The position numbers and the translations under genes were made by a program. From assembly GCF_000960995.1 (NCBI RefSeq), contig NZ_CP009434.1, positions 1,550,001 to 1,614,000 on the forward strand: a stretch of 64,000 nt of DNA. Reading direction: 5' to 3'. Each line of letters begins with the position of its first letter. Position 1 is the stretch's first letter. The stretch comes from Burkholderia glumae LMG 2196 = ATCC 33617. Its GTDB lineage: Bacteria; Pseudomonadota; Gammaproteobacteria; Burkholderiales; Burkholderiaceae. The notes below the pieces were generated by a model. The model ran no database searches. It was given only the letters and a program-made list of their open reading frames with translations, and was not told the DNA's origin. Shown here one piece after another: positions 1 to 8,425 of the stretch.

Positions 1-1702
1 GGTTCTCGTGAAACGGGCGCAGCGCCGCGTGGTGGCGCGCCGCGTGCTGCGGCTGCAACAGGTCCTGCGGGGTGCCGGGCCGCAGATAGGCGTCGAACAA
101 CTGCGCGTGCCAGGCCTCGCGCACGCCGGTCTCGCCATGGCGCGCCAGCGCCCGAACCATCGCCGTCTTCAGCTCGTGGTCGGCCAGGTGCGGGTTGAGC
201 TTGAAGCCCATGTATCGCTCCACCTGCGCGATGTCGAGATCGTCGAACGCCTGGTGCGTCCAGCGCGGCTGCAGGCAGGTCTCGAAGGCGAGGAACGAGC
301 GGTACCAGAGCCTGACGTCGTCGGGCGCCGTGTCGATCGCCGAGTCGACCCAGTGTGCGATGATCTCGCCAGATTGCCCCCAGTTTGCGTTGTGGATCGC
401 CGCGAGAAACATGGCGCTGGCCCGGGCCCGCGCCGACAGTGCATACGCCGGCTTGTCGTCGGCCTTGCCGGGGTCGGGCCTGCCGCAGCCGAGCGCGGTC
501 ACCACGGCCGCCGCCACATGCCGTGCGAGCGTATCGATGCCGAGTTCGCTCAGGTGACAGTAATCGAGGAAGTGCTCGCGGCCCGGCAGCGACCCTGCCT
601 CGGCGAAGCGCTGCGGCAGGTCCACGACGGCGATACCGGCCGCGGCGGCGTGCCGGCGCAGCGCGTCGATCGAGCGCGTATGCATGCCGGGCGCCTGCGG
701 CACCGGCAGAATCGCCGCCATGTCGCGGGCCTTTTCGAGCCAGGGCCGCGCGGCCGGCGCGCCCTGTGCGTGCAGCAGCGCCTGGGCCTTCAGCCACAGG
801 CTGTGCGAGGCGTAGCCGCCGTCGAGCGCGAGCATCGCGTCGGCCGCGCGTTCGAGGCGCGTAGCGTCGCCGGCCCCGCGGGCCGCCTCGGCCTCGGCGC
901 GCAGTGCCTCCCATTGGGCGAGTGCCGGCCCCGACAGTAGGGGCGGCGCCTGCGTGAAGCCGGGCTTCCAGTCGCGCAGGTTGAATTCGGGGATCGCCAG
1001 CACCAGCTTCGCGCCGGTGCTCGCGCCGATCCGCGAGAGCGTGTCGACGAGCCGGGCGGCGAAGCCTTCCAGCGCCTGCTCGAGCGTCGCGACGAGGCCC
1101 GCGATCCCGTCGGCGCGCAGCGCCGACGACAGGCCCACCAGATCAACGTAGCCGAAGATGTCGCCGGCCGACAGCCAGTTGTTGCCGGCGAACAGCACCA
1201 GCGCGTCGGGCTGCAGCAGCTCGGCGGCGCGCGTCGAGATCTCGACGCTTTCGGTGAAGCTCATGTTGGTGCGCGCCAGGTCGAGCACCTGCACCGGCGA
1301 TGCCGAGAGCCGCTCCAGGTGCTTGTGCAGCACGCCGGCGGGCGTCAGGTAGGGGTCGTAGAGGAAGCCGCGTCCGGCCGATTCGCCGACGAACACCACG
1401 CGCCGCGCCGTGCCGTCCAACTCGAAATGATCCAGGTCCGCCCAGGTGCGCCAGTTGCCCTGCGCGTCCTGGACGCGCTCGAAACGCTGCGGATGATCGG
1501 CGCCGCGCCGCCAGCAGCCGATCGTGTCGCCGGCCCCGGCCGGCTTCGATGCGGCAGGCCCGGCGGGCGGGCGCGTCGCGGTGGCGGCCTGAATGGCGGC
1601 GGCTTCACCGAGCACCAGTGACTTGACGAGATCTATGATCTCGGGTGCGTCTCGATTCTCACCAATTAGTTGTGCCAAGCGAATTAGAGTGGGAGATGTC
1701 AT
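1..1702 (-). CDS. SGNH/GDSL hydrolase-like protein (3' end beyond window)
   Basis: The reading frame is open from an ATG at 1702 to the left edge of the window, so the C-terminus is missing. An AGGAAG ribosome-binding sequence overlaps the stop of the upstream carbamoyltransferase, 15 bases before the start. After a helical N-terminus of about 60 residues the protein shows the SGNH hydrolase blocks: VVFVGES with candidate nucleophile Ser108, LFAGNNW near residue 174 (the block III Asn), and DYCHL near residue 380 (the Asp-x-x-His of block V). SGNH enzymes are esterases, lipases or acyl transferases acting on small esters or sugar O-acyl groups; the substrate here cannot be read from the sequence. 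No signal peptide is visible. Tight coupling to the carbamoyltransferase suggests both decorate the same product, perhaps a secondary metabolite or glycan. The family call is fairly firm; the role is inference. Confidence 0.72.
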   Translation of the reverse strand, partial: MTSPTLIRLAQLIGENRDAPEIIDLVKSLVLGEAAAIQAATATRPPAGPAASKPAGAGDTIGCWRRGADHPQRFERVQDAQGNWRTWADLDHFELDGTARRVVFVGESAGRGFLYDPYLTPAGVLHKHLERLSASPVQVLDLARTNMSFTESVEISTRAAELLQPDALVLFAGNNWLSAGDIFGYVDLVGLSSALRADGIAGLVATLEQALEGFAARLVDTLSRIGASTGAKLVLAIPEFNLRDWKPGFTQAPPLLSGPALAQWEALRAEAEAARGAGDATRLERAADAMLALDGGYASHSLWLKAQALLHAQGAPAARPWLEKARDMAAILPVPQAPGMHTRSIDALRRHAAAAGIAVVDLPQRFAEAGSLPGREHFLDYCHLSELGIDTLARHVAAAVVTALGCGRPDPGKADDKPAYALSARARASAMFLAAIHNANWGQSGEIIAHWVDSAIDTAPDDVRLWYRSFLAFETCLQPRWTHQAFDDLDIAQVERYMGFKLNPHLADHELKTAMVRALARHGETGVREAWHAQLFDAYLRPGTPQDLLQPQHAARHHAALRPFHEN

Positions 1703-1717
1703 CGCGGTATTCGCTTC

Positions 1718-3481
1718 CTAGATGAAACTGTAGACGTTGTGGGCAATGCCCGACGAGACCAGCGGGGCGGTGTCGCCGAACCGCTTCAACCAGGTTTCGG
1801 GCACGTCGTCGCGATCGATCAGCGCATCTTCTACTACCAGGCAGTCGATCGCCGAGCGCAGGAAGCAGATCAGCGCGTCCTCGAAGGTGCGCACGATCGG
1901 CTCGTCCTTCAGGTTGAACGAGGTGTTGAGCAGCAACGGGCAGCCCGTGCGATGGTGGAACGCCTCGATCAGCCGCGCGTAGCGCGGGCTGACCGCCTCG
2001 TCCACGGTCTGCACGCGTGCCGAGCCGTCCACGTGCGTGATCGAGGGCAGCTCGAGCGGCGAACGCGTCTGGCAGGTCTCCAACATGAACGGCGACGGAT
2101 AGGCCAGATCGAAGTGGCTCGACGCGTGCGCCTTCAGCACCGACGGCGCGAACGGGCGGAAGCCCTCGCGCTTCTTGACGGCACGGTTGATTCGCTCGCG
2201 CATGTCGGGCACGCGCGGATCGGCGAGGATCGAGCGCGCACCGAGCGCGCGCGGGCCGAACTCCATTGCGCCCTGCACCCACCCGATTACCTTGCCCGCG
2301 GAGAGCCGTTCGGCGACGGCATCGACCAGCGCGGCCTCGTCACCCGCGAACGACTGCCAGCTTGCCGGCGAGTTTTCCAGCAGACGGCTCACCTCAGTGC
2401 CCGCGTTGGCGCTGCCGAGATAGACGTGGCGCAGCTCTCCCAGGCCCGGCGCCTCGCCCGTCAGCAGAACGTGCCCGAGCGCGGCCGCGCCGAATGCGCA
2501 GCCAGAATCGTTGGAGGCCGGCTGCACGAACAGGTTGCGGAACGGCCCCTCGCGGTGGATTCGCCCGTTGGCGACGCAGTTGAGCGCCACGCCGCCCGCC
2601 ATGCAGAGGTTCTCGGACGGCACCAGCATGTGCAGGTAGCGGACCTTCTCGAGCAGCAGTTCCTCCAGCACCAACTGCAGGCTGCGCGCCACGTCGTAGT
2701 GGAACCCGTCGAGCGCCGCCCCGCGCTGGCGCGCCGGGTGGTCGAACAGCGCCTCCAGCGCGGGGCTGTACATCACGTCCTCGCCAATGAAGGCGAAATA
2801 TTGCAGGTCGAGCTCGAAGCTACCGCCCTCGCTGCGCTTGACCAACTGCCGCATCGGTTCGACCAGCGTCGGCTTGCCGTAGGGAGCGAGCCCCATCACC
2901 TTGTATTCGCCCTCGTTGACCTCGAAGCCGAGATAGGCGGTGATGGTACTGTAGAGCAGGCCGATCGAATGCGGAAAATCGACGTGTCCCAGCAGGTCGA
3001 GGCGGCTGCCTCGACCGTGCGCGAACGACATCGTGTTCCACTCGCCGACGCCGTCGACGGTCAGCACCGCCGCGTCGTCGAAGCCGGCGTAGTAATAACT
3101 GCTGGCCGCGTGCGAGCGGTGGTGCTCGAAGCACTCGACGCGGCCCTCGTAGCCGAGCACGTCGCGAATGTCGCGCATCACGATGGCAGGATCGACCTGA
3201 CGGCGAAACGACAGGTTCGGCCGCGCGTGCAGATGCGGCAGGCTCATTGCCAGCTGCCGTTCGAGCTTGCGGTGCGGGTTCTCGTAATAGGCGATGCAAT
3301 CGATGTCGACGATGTCGAGGCCGGCGGCATTGAGGCAGTGGCGCAGCGCGTGCCGCGGGATCGACGGATCGTGCTTGAGTCGCGTGAAGCGCTCTTCCTC
3401 GGCTGCGGCGACGAGCTTGCCGTTGACGAGCAGACAGCAGGCCGCGTCGTGATAGTGAGCCGATATGCCGACAATGTTCAT
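1718..3481 (-). CDS. O-carbamoyltransferase, NodU/CmcH/TobZ family
   Basis: This 587-residue protein has the full two-domain layout of NodU/CmcH/TobZ carbamoyltransferases, which move a carbamoyl group from carbamoyl phosphate via carbamoyl-adenylate to a hydroxyl on an antibiotic, Nod factor or sugar. The N-terminal Kae1-like domain opens with NIVGISAHYHDAACCLL and has the metal-binding HHRSHAASSY motif (His120, His121, His124) and the nucleotide-binding TVDGVGEW segment. The C-terminal YrdC-like domain contains GAMEFGPRALGARSIL and a conserved LLNTSFNLKDEPIV near the end. The length is typical of the family. It is cytoplasmic with no signal. An AGGA ribosome-binding site precedes the ATG. 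It sits between the CMD-like gene (35 bases upstream) and the SGNH hydrolase (15 bases downstream), so the three are almost certainly co-transcribed. The acceptor is unknown; no NRPS, PKS or glycosyltransferase lies inside this window to identify it. Confidence 0.9.
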   Translation of the reverse strand: MNIVGISAHYHDAACCLLVNGKLVAAAEEERFTRLKHDPSIPRHALRHCLNAAGLDIVDIDCIAYYENPHRKLERQLAMSLPHLHARPNLSFRRQVDPAIVMRDIRDVLGYEGRVECFEHHRSHAASSYYYAGFDDAAVLTVDGVGEWNTMSFAHGRGSRLDLLGHVDFPHSIGLLYSTITAYLGFEVNEGEYKVMGLAPYGKPTLVEPMRQLVKRSEGGSFELDLQYFAFIGEDVMYSPALEALFDHPARQRGAALDGFHYDVARSLQLVLEELLLEKVRYLHMLVPSENLCMAGGVALNCVANGRIHREGPFRNLFVQPASNDSGCAFGAAALGHVLLTGEAPGLGELRHVYLGSANAGTEVSRLLENSPASWQSFAGDEAALVDAVAERLSAGKVIGWVQGAMEFGPRALGARSILADPRVPDMRERINRAVKKREGFRPFAPSVLKAHASSHFDLAYPSPFMLETCQTRSPLELPSITHVDGSARVQTVDEAVSPRYARLIEAFHHRTGCPLLLNTSFNLKDEPIVRTFEDALICFLRSAIDCLVVEDALIDRDDVPETWLKRFGDTAPLVSSGIAHNVYSFI

Positions 3482-3516
3482 CTAGCGTTCCTGGTGAAGG
3501 CGGGTGGGGGCGCGGC

Positions 3517-3930
3517 TCATTCCGCGCGCGGCTCGGTGGCGAGCACGCCGAGCTGGATGAACAGCTCACGTACCGTGTAGATGGAACTGATCGCGTAGGG
3601 GTAGCCGGCGAACAGTGAATTCTGTTCGAGCGCTGCGAAGATCTCGTCGGGCGTCCAACCCACCTCGAGCGCGGCCTTCGCGTGGAACTGGATCAGCCCC
3701 GGATACGCGTTGATCGCCGCCAGCGTGGTCAACGTGATCAGCGTGCGCAGCTTGATCGACAGCCGCTCGTCGCCGAAGTAGTCGCCGTAGGACTCGACGT
3801 TGATGTCGTGATAACGCGGCGACACCTCGCGCAGCTTGTTCAGCACGAGATCGCCATTGTCGGGCTCCAGGGTCTTGATGGCAGCCAACCCCAACTTGTA
3901 CCGCTCACTCCACGCTGATCTGTCGATCAT
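3517..3930 (-). CDS. Carboxymuconolactone decarboxylase (CMD)-like protein
   Basis: This 137-residue all-helical protein resembles PcaC-type carboxymuconolactone decarboxylases: the segments RTLITLTTLAAINA, GLIQFHAKAALEVGWTPDEI and LFAGYPYAI follow the order and spacing of the PcaC core. It has no cysteine, so it cannot act as an AhpD-like CxxC peroxidase. CMD-family proteins range from true protocatechuate-pathway decarboxylases to accessory enzymes of biosynthetic clusters. No other pca genes are nearby, so a protocatechuate role is unlikely. A GGGAG ribosome-binding site precedes the ATG. The gene is second in a four-gene minus-strand operon, 44 bases after the small membrane protein and 35 bases before the carbamoyltransferase. 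The family call is good; the reaction is unknown. Confidence 0.75.
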   Translation of the reverse strand: MIDRSAWSERYKLGLAAIKTLEPDNGDLVLNKLREVSPRYHDINVESYGDYFGDERLSIKLRTLITLTTLAAINAYPGLIQFHAKAALEVGWTPDEIFAALEQNSLFAGYPYAISSIYTVRELFIQLGVLATEPRAE

Positions 3931-3974
3931 GGACCACTCCCATTGGTTGTCGGTTGAAACTCGATTTCACGGTG

Positions 3975-4334
3975 TCACGAATAGCCGGATTCGATGTTCG
4001 GCACCTGCGTTCCGAAGGCCGTCAGGGTTCTCGCCACTTCCTTGCGCAGCACGTTGAGCAAGGTCAGCTTCGAGATCTGGACGGCGAGCCAGAGCACGAT
4101 CACGCCGAGCAGATAGCTGAGCGGAATCGACACGAACGGGTTCGGGAAGCGTTCGCGCACGCTGAGCGCGACAATCGCGATCAGCGGCGTGGCCAGCAGC
4201 ACGATCAGCAGCAGCTGGTAGAACAGGATCTTGCCGTGCATCGCCTTCTTCATCGAGTAATGCCAGACCCGATGCTTCTCGTCGGCGGTGCACGCGCATA
4301 ATTCAGGTATCGAACGGTAGTTGAAGTAAATCAT
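3975..4334 (-). CDS. Small two-helix membrane protein, unknown function
   Basis: This 119-residue protein is not one I recognise. It has a polar N-terminus (MIYFNYRSIPELCACTADEK) followed by two hydrophobic segments, at about residues 37-58 and 68-88, and a basic-amphipathic C-terminus. It is therefore probably an inner-membrane protein with both ends on the same side. A strong GAGG ribosome-binding site lies 9 bases before the ATG. It is the first gene of the operon with the CMD-like protein, carbamoyltransferase and SGNH hydrolase, and directly follows the low-GC control region. It may be a membrane anchor or accessory factor for the product made by that operon, but this is a guess from position alone. 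Confidence 0.6.
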   Translation of the reverse strand: MIYFNYRSIPELCACTADEKHRVWHYSMKKAMHGKILFYQLLLIVLLATPLIAIVALSVRERFPNPFVSIPLSYLLGVIVLWLAVQISKLTLLNVLRKEVARTLTAFGTQVPNIESGYS

Positions 4335-4389
4335 GCTCGCACCTCGAATTTCGTCGAAAAATAAATAGAGGGGATTGAATCAAATTTTT

Positions 4390-4401
4390 CCCCAGTTGGG
4401 G
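4390..4401. promoter_or_regulatory. Operator-like inverted repeat CCCCA-GT-TGGGG
   Basis: A perfect 5-2-5 inverted repeat in AT-rich DNA, 56 bases upstream of the first gene of the carbamoyltransferase operon. Position and symmetry suit a repressor or activator site; no cognate regulator is identified. Confidence 0.35.
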
Positions 4402-4836
4402 ATAATAATTGCATTTCTTAAATGCCGAGGTGACGATGAAAGCAATCGATTGCTTACGAATCAATTAAATCGGCTCAGTATCGCAAAATGCGAACTGGCC
4501 GCGATCATGGCACAGCGTGGACCAGTAGCGGCTTCGTAAGCGACGCTACCCGCGAGTCCCGCTGGTGGCGGACTGCAGCTGTCCAGACGCCGAATTCCCG
4601 GAGACCCTCCGGCGATCTCGGCAGACATGCGACGCGAAGACGGCTGATCTCCCGCGCTGTCGTCGGTAATCAGCACCAACTGCACTGGAATGGTGCGTCG
4701 GATACTTAATCAGGTAGTACTGAACTGCATATTTGCTTTCATTCGCTTTTCAAAAATATATTCACCAAAGTTGTGCATTAATTGAATGAAATTAGTTTAG
4801 CAGCAAATTTAGATGGGCGTAAATAAAAAATTAAAC

Positions 4837-4849
4837 GTTTGGTCCAAAC
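4837..4849. promoter_or_regulatory. Operator-like inverted repeat GTTTGG-T-CCAAAC
   Basis: A perfect 6-1-6 inverted repeat embedded in an A/T-rich segment between the carbamoyltransferase operon and the GNAT gene. The form is that of a dimeric regulator site. It is about 500 bases from the operon start, so its target is uncertain. Confidence 0.3.
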
Positions 4850-4993
4850 TTATGGAATTAAGCCGGTGCTGGTAAATATCAAAATGAAACGCCACACCGG
4901 CACGCAAGAACCAGCGTAGCGCCGAAGCGAAGGGAGCGGGAGGTTCGGCGGAGGGGCACACGCCGCGAGACTGCAGCGTGCGCATGAAGACGT

Positions 4994-5458
4994 TCAGTTC
5001 GCGGCCAGATCGAGATGGAAAAAACGGTTGAAGCCCGTGGAGGTGTAGTCGCCGAAGCGTTCGCCTTTGATGAAGCCGTGGCGCTGGTACAACGTCACGG
5101 CGGCCTCGAACGCATCGCCTGAACCGGTTTCCAGGCTCACACGCGTATAGCCGCGCTCGCGTGCAAGGTCGAGTAGATGGGTGAGCAGTCGGGAGGCCAC
5201 ACCGCGGCGCAGGTGCGCCGGATGGGTGCGCATAGACTTGATTTCACCGCGGGTGGGCGAGAGTTCGCGCAGCGCGCCGCAGCCGAGCAAGGTGTCGTCC
5301 TCCCAGGCGGTGAAGAACGCGATCTCCGGCCGCTTGAGGCCGGATAGGTCGAGCGCAAATACGCTGTCCGGCGGAGAGTTCGCATGCATGCCCTGCAGGT
5401 GCAGACGCAGAAGGTCCTTGACCTGCGGATGTTGGAAGTCGCCTGGTTTGATGATCAT
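4994..5458 (-). CDS. GNAT family N-acetyltransferase
   Basis: This 154-residue protein is a compact GNAT acetyltransferase. The core runs from a substrate-side N-terminus (MIIKPGDFQHPQVKDLLRLH) through beta-4 (GEIKSMRTHPAHLRRGVASRLL), which has the acetyl-CoA pyrophosphate loop R-R-G-V-A-S, to motif B (YTRVSLETG) and a C-terminal YQRHGF. GNATs move acetyl from acetyl-CoA to an amine; this subgroup is commonly annotated only as putative acetyltransferase. I chose the ATG at 5458 because the family alignment starts there and an AGGA lies 8 bases upstream; the frame runs on to 5701, but that extension is Arg/Pro-rich and unlike the family. It appears monocistronic. The substrate is unknown. Confidence 0.8.
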   Translation of the reverse strand: MIIKPGDFQHPQVKDLLRLHLQGMHANSPPDSVFALDLSGLKRPEIAFFTAWEDDTLLGCGALRELSPTRGEIKSMRTHPAHLRRGVASRLLTHLLDLARERGYTRVSLETGSGDAFEAAVTLYQRHGFIKGERFGDYTSTGFNRFFHLDLAAN

Positions 5459-5885
5459 GGGAAGAGTCCTGTCGTCTTTCGGCGGTGGAGGGGCGCCGCG
5501 CAGAGGGTGCCGCGCGGCGGGCAGATGTACGGTGCGTATCGGAGGTCGGGCGCGACGGGCGGAGCGTCGCCACGCGTCGCGCGGCGTGAGTATCGCATTC
5601 GCCACAATGGCTGAGCAGCCATGTTCATTCTGTTTTCGCGCCGGCCATTGCGCGTCGGTTCGATTCATTTTCCTCGATAAGGACGCCTGCGGCGCTGTCA
5701 CGTTAGCGGAGTGTGTTCACAAGGGGCGTGAGCGCGACCTGCATGTTTCATGCAGCAGATTGATTCTGGGGAACCTCGGTCAATTCACGCCACGTCGAGA
5801 AGCTATACGCCATGCGCTTGCCGCACCGCGCGCCTACGCCGCCCGACCACCCGCGGGCCCAGCAGCGCTTCACCCACCAGCATGC
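5459..5885. other. Intergenic region before the IS pair
   Basis: There is no convincing gene in this 427-base stretch. The first 250 bases are the upstream region of the GNAT gene. Nothing else stands out until the IS left end at 5886. Confidence 0.5.
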
Positions 5886-7275
5886 CTAATACTACAGCCG
5901 TGGTTTTTACTATAAAAAAATAATTAGGATAACGGTGAAAATGGTCGATACCTTCAAATGAAAAAGCGTGGGAGCATGAACTGGAGTCTTTGCATCGCCG
6001 GCTCGGCGACCTGTTCAAGCGTCCGGAGCCACGGCAACGGTCACTCGCGTACCTGAAAGGCTTGATGAGCACGGTCGAACGTAAAAACGGCTGACAACTC
6101 GCCGAATGGATCGGCGAGTCGACACCCGATGGCGTGCAGCACCTGTTAGAGCGGGCGCAGTGGGATGTCCATGCCGCGCGCGATTTATTGCGGGAGTATG
6201 TGGTTGAGCAGGTGGGTGAACGTGACGCGGTGCTGGTCGTAGATGAGACAGGTTTTGTCAAGAAGGGGCAGCACTCGGCCAGTGTGCAACGCCAGTACAG
6301 TGGCACCGCTGGTCGTATCGAGAACAGCCAGATTGGCGTGTTCCTCTGCTATGCCGGCCGTGGGGGTAGCGCGTTTATTGACCGCGAGCTGTATGTGCCC
6401 AAGGCGTGGACCGATGACCGTATGCGCTGCAAGGCAGCGGGCATTGCCGAGTCGGTGGAGTTTGCAACGAGCCCGCAACTCGCGCGCAGCATGCTTGAAC
6501 GGGCGCTGGATGCTGGCGTGCCGTGTGGCTGGGTTACGGGTGATGAAGTTTACGGCGGTGACCGTCATCTAAGGTTGTGGCTCGAATCACGAGGCCAGTC
6601 TTTCGTGCTGGCCGTCGCGAAGAACGAACCTCTGTGGTGGCAGGGTCCCGACTACGTAAGTGCCGAGCAGAACGCCAAATGCCTGCCGGCACGGGCGTGG
6701 CTACGCCTGTCATCGGGTGCGGGTGCCAAGGGGGAGCGGCTGTATGACTGGGCACTGACACCGCTGTGGCGTTTGCAGATCACCGCCGGAGAGCGTCGCT
6801 TTGGACATTATCTGTTGGTGCGCGCAGCCTTGATGAGAAACGCGAACACGCGTATTACGTCGTGTTCGCGCCGCGCAGCAAGGCGACACGGCAAACCTTG
6901 GTCAACGTCGCGGGTCGGCGCTGGGAAATCGAAACGGGCTTCGAGGCAACCAAAGGCGAATGTGGGCTTGATCACTACGAGGTGCGCCGGTGGCATGGCT
7001 GGTATCGCCACATCACGCTATCCCTACTGGCGCATGCCGTGCTCGTAGCCCTGAGGGCACGTGGCAAAAAAACACCTGAAGGTTCGGTGCCGCTTAGCGT
7101 ACAAGAGATACGTAGGCTGCTGTGCCGGCTGCTATGGCGAGGCACATACTCCGTCGAGTACGTGCTGGCATGGTCCACATGGCGCCGAAGACACCAGTAT
7201 CGCGCACAGCAATGCCACTACCGGCGACGGGGTTGCGTACCTCGTTCTTCGTTCTATCTACGGCTGTAGTATTAG
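5886..7275 (+). mobile_element. IS701-like insertion sequence (degenerate)
   Basis: The element is bounded by a perfect 16-base terminal inverted repeat, CTAATACTACAGCCGT, at 5886-5901 and its reverse complement at 7260-7275. It encodes a DDE transposase of IS701 type that is broken by several lesions. I see no clean target-site duplication: the left flank ends in CATGC and the right end runs straight into the terminal repeat of the next element. Loss of coding capacity shows it is immobile by itself. Confidence 0.85.
5941..7269 (+). pseudogene. IS701-like transposase, disrupted
   Basis: Read across frames, this encodes an IS701-family DDE transposase: WEHELESLHRRLGDLFKRPE at the N-terminus, AVLVVDETGFVKKG (first Asp), GWVTGDEVYGGD (second Asp) and RRWEIETGFEATKGE (catalytic Glu). 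It carries at least three lesions. The start codon is out of frame with the homologous N-terminus (a TGA follows at 5959-5961). A TGA at 6092-6094 stands where the family has Trp in ERKNGWQLAEW. One base appears to be missing at about 6822-6828, shifting the frame between YLLVR and SLDEKREHAYYVVF. The longest intact piece starts only at 6134 and lacks the N-terminus and the catalytic Glu. This is an inactive relic. Confidence 0.88.
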
Positions 7276-8141
7276 AGTCGCTAACACAAGTCATCCACGA
7301 ATCTGGAGCAGATGACGGCGGCAGCCAGGACAAGCAGAGCGGTATGAATATCGAGGCGTCGTTCGAAGCGAATTCGAAGCTTGCCGAATCCGGCAAACCA
7401 GGCATGCGTACGCTCGACGACCCAACGATGCCTGCCCAGCCGTTCGCTGCTTTCGATACCGCGGCGTGCAATACGAGCCTTGATGCCGCGCTGTCTCGGA
7501 TAACGTCGGCAACGCCCGAAGTCATACCCTTTGTCAGCGTGCAGTTTGCTCGGGCGCTTGCGTGGCGGACCGTTCAGCCCGGGTACCGCAGGAATGGCAT
7601 CGAGCGTCGACTCGAATGCCATCGAATCGTGGCGGTTGGCTCCCATGATCGTGACGGCCAGAGGAATGCCGCGTGCATCTACGACGATGTGTCGCTTCGA
7701 TCCGAGCTTGCCGCGGTCGGTCGGGTTGGGGCCGGTTTCCTGGCCCTCCGGGGCTGGAGACGCTGGCTCCACCGAGGCTGGCGCGTTCCCAATCGATCTG
7801 GTCGTGCTCACGCAGCCGACGCAGCATCGCCAGATGCTGCCGATGCCATACACCGGCCGCTTGCCAGTCTCGCAGACGTCGCCAACACGTCATGCCACTG
7901 CCGAAGCCCAGTTCTTGCGGGAGGTCTTCCCACGGGATGCCGGTTTGCAGCACATACAGGATGCCGTTGAGCGCAGCTCGGTCATCGACCGTGCGCCGCC
8001 GTCCGCCCTTGGGCGATGGGGTGAATTCCGGAATCAGAGGTTCCAGTGCCACCCAAAATTCATTGCTGATTTTGCGTCTTGCCATATCGCAGACGATACG
8101 ATTTCTGCTACGTCATGTCTAGGTTATGTTAGCGGCTCTAA
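7272..8141 (-). mobile_element. IS5-family (IS427-like) insertion sequence
   Basis: Fifteen-base terminal inverted repeats with one mismatch mark the ends: TTAGAGTCGCTAACA at 7272-7286 and TGTTAGCGGCTCTAA at 8127-8141. The size of about 870 bases and the two overlapping transposase frames on the minus strand fit the IS427 group. The innermost ends GAGTCGC...GCGGCTC are flanked by TA on both sides, compatible with a TA duplication. The left end overlaps the right terminal repeat of the IS701-like element, so this copy went in at the very tip of, or beside, that element. Confidence 0.87.
7281..8085 (-). CDS. IS5-family transposase in two overlapping frames (orfA/orfB)
   Basis: The upstream frame starts at 8085 (MARRKISNEFWVALEPLIPE) and carries the N-terminal helix-turn-helix-like domain with TGIPWEDLPQELGFGSGMTCWRR; the downstream frame, open to 7281, carries the DDE core: IVVDARGIPLAV, KLHADKGYD and RWVVERTHAWF with the catalytic Glu. 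Homology passes from one frame to the other near 7735-7770 in a GC-rich segment, at PAPEGQETGPNPTDRGK. The change is a net +1 (or -2) step. IS427-group elements often make transposase by programmed frameshifting, so this may be natural, but I see no classic A-rich slippery heptamer; a disabling indel is an alternative. Confidence 0.8.
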
Positions 8142-8330
8142 AGCCTCGCGCTACTCAAGAGCGGGGGCGGGGGGAACGTCGGCGTCACTCTACTGGACGC
8201 CGAGAAACGCAATATGGCATGACCGTGCTCGTCATGGTTCGAACTGCAAAGCATACGGAGACGTGGCTCATACGCTACTTTCAACGACAGACCGGTCGGT
8301 CCACCGTCTCGGTAAAGCTGCGAGCCACGC

Positions 8331-8355
8331 TTCGCCGGGGTGGCGCCTCCTTCGC
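8331..8355 (+). promoter_or_regulatory. PIP / hrpII box (TTCGC-N15-TTCGC)
   Basis: TTCGC at 8331-8335 and TTCGC at 8351-8355 are separated by exactly 15 bases. This matches both the plant-inducible-promoter (PIP) consensus and the hrpII box TTCG-N16-TTCG, the HrpB/HrpX-dependent promoter element of Ralstonia, Xanthomonas and plant-associated Burkholderia type III genes. It lies 70 bases upstream of the effector-like gene in the same orientation. I do not see a clear YANNNT -10 element at the usual distance. Confidence 0.75.
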
Positions 8356-8425
8356 GCGCGATGAACCGGGAAAATCCCAAAACGAAGAACATTGCAGGCT
8401 CCATCAACCGCATCGACACATCAAT

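Larger units (their letters stand above)
4335..4993. other. Low-GC intergenic control region
   Basis: This 659-base stretch has no credible gene. It divides into AT-rich parts (about 4335-4470 and 4720-4880, with long A/T runs) around a more GC-rich middle. The base composition is strikingly lower than the flanking genes. It should hold the promoter of the minus-strand carbamoyltransferase operon and contains two perfect inverted repeats annotated separately. Such AT-rich islands are typical H-NS-bound entry regions of horizontally gained DNA. Confidence 0.6.

Noticed and set aside
3517..3930. AhpD-like alkylhydroperoxidase
   Set aside because: The protein has no cysteine at all, so the CxxC active site is absent.
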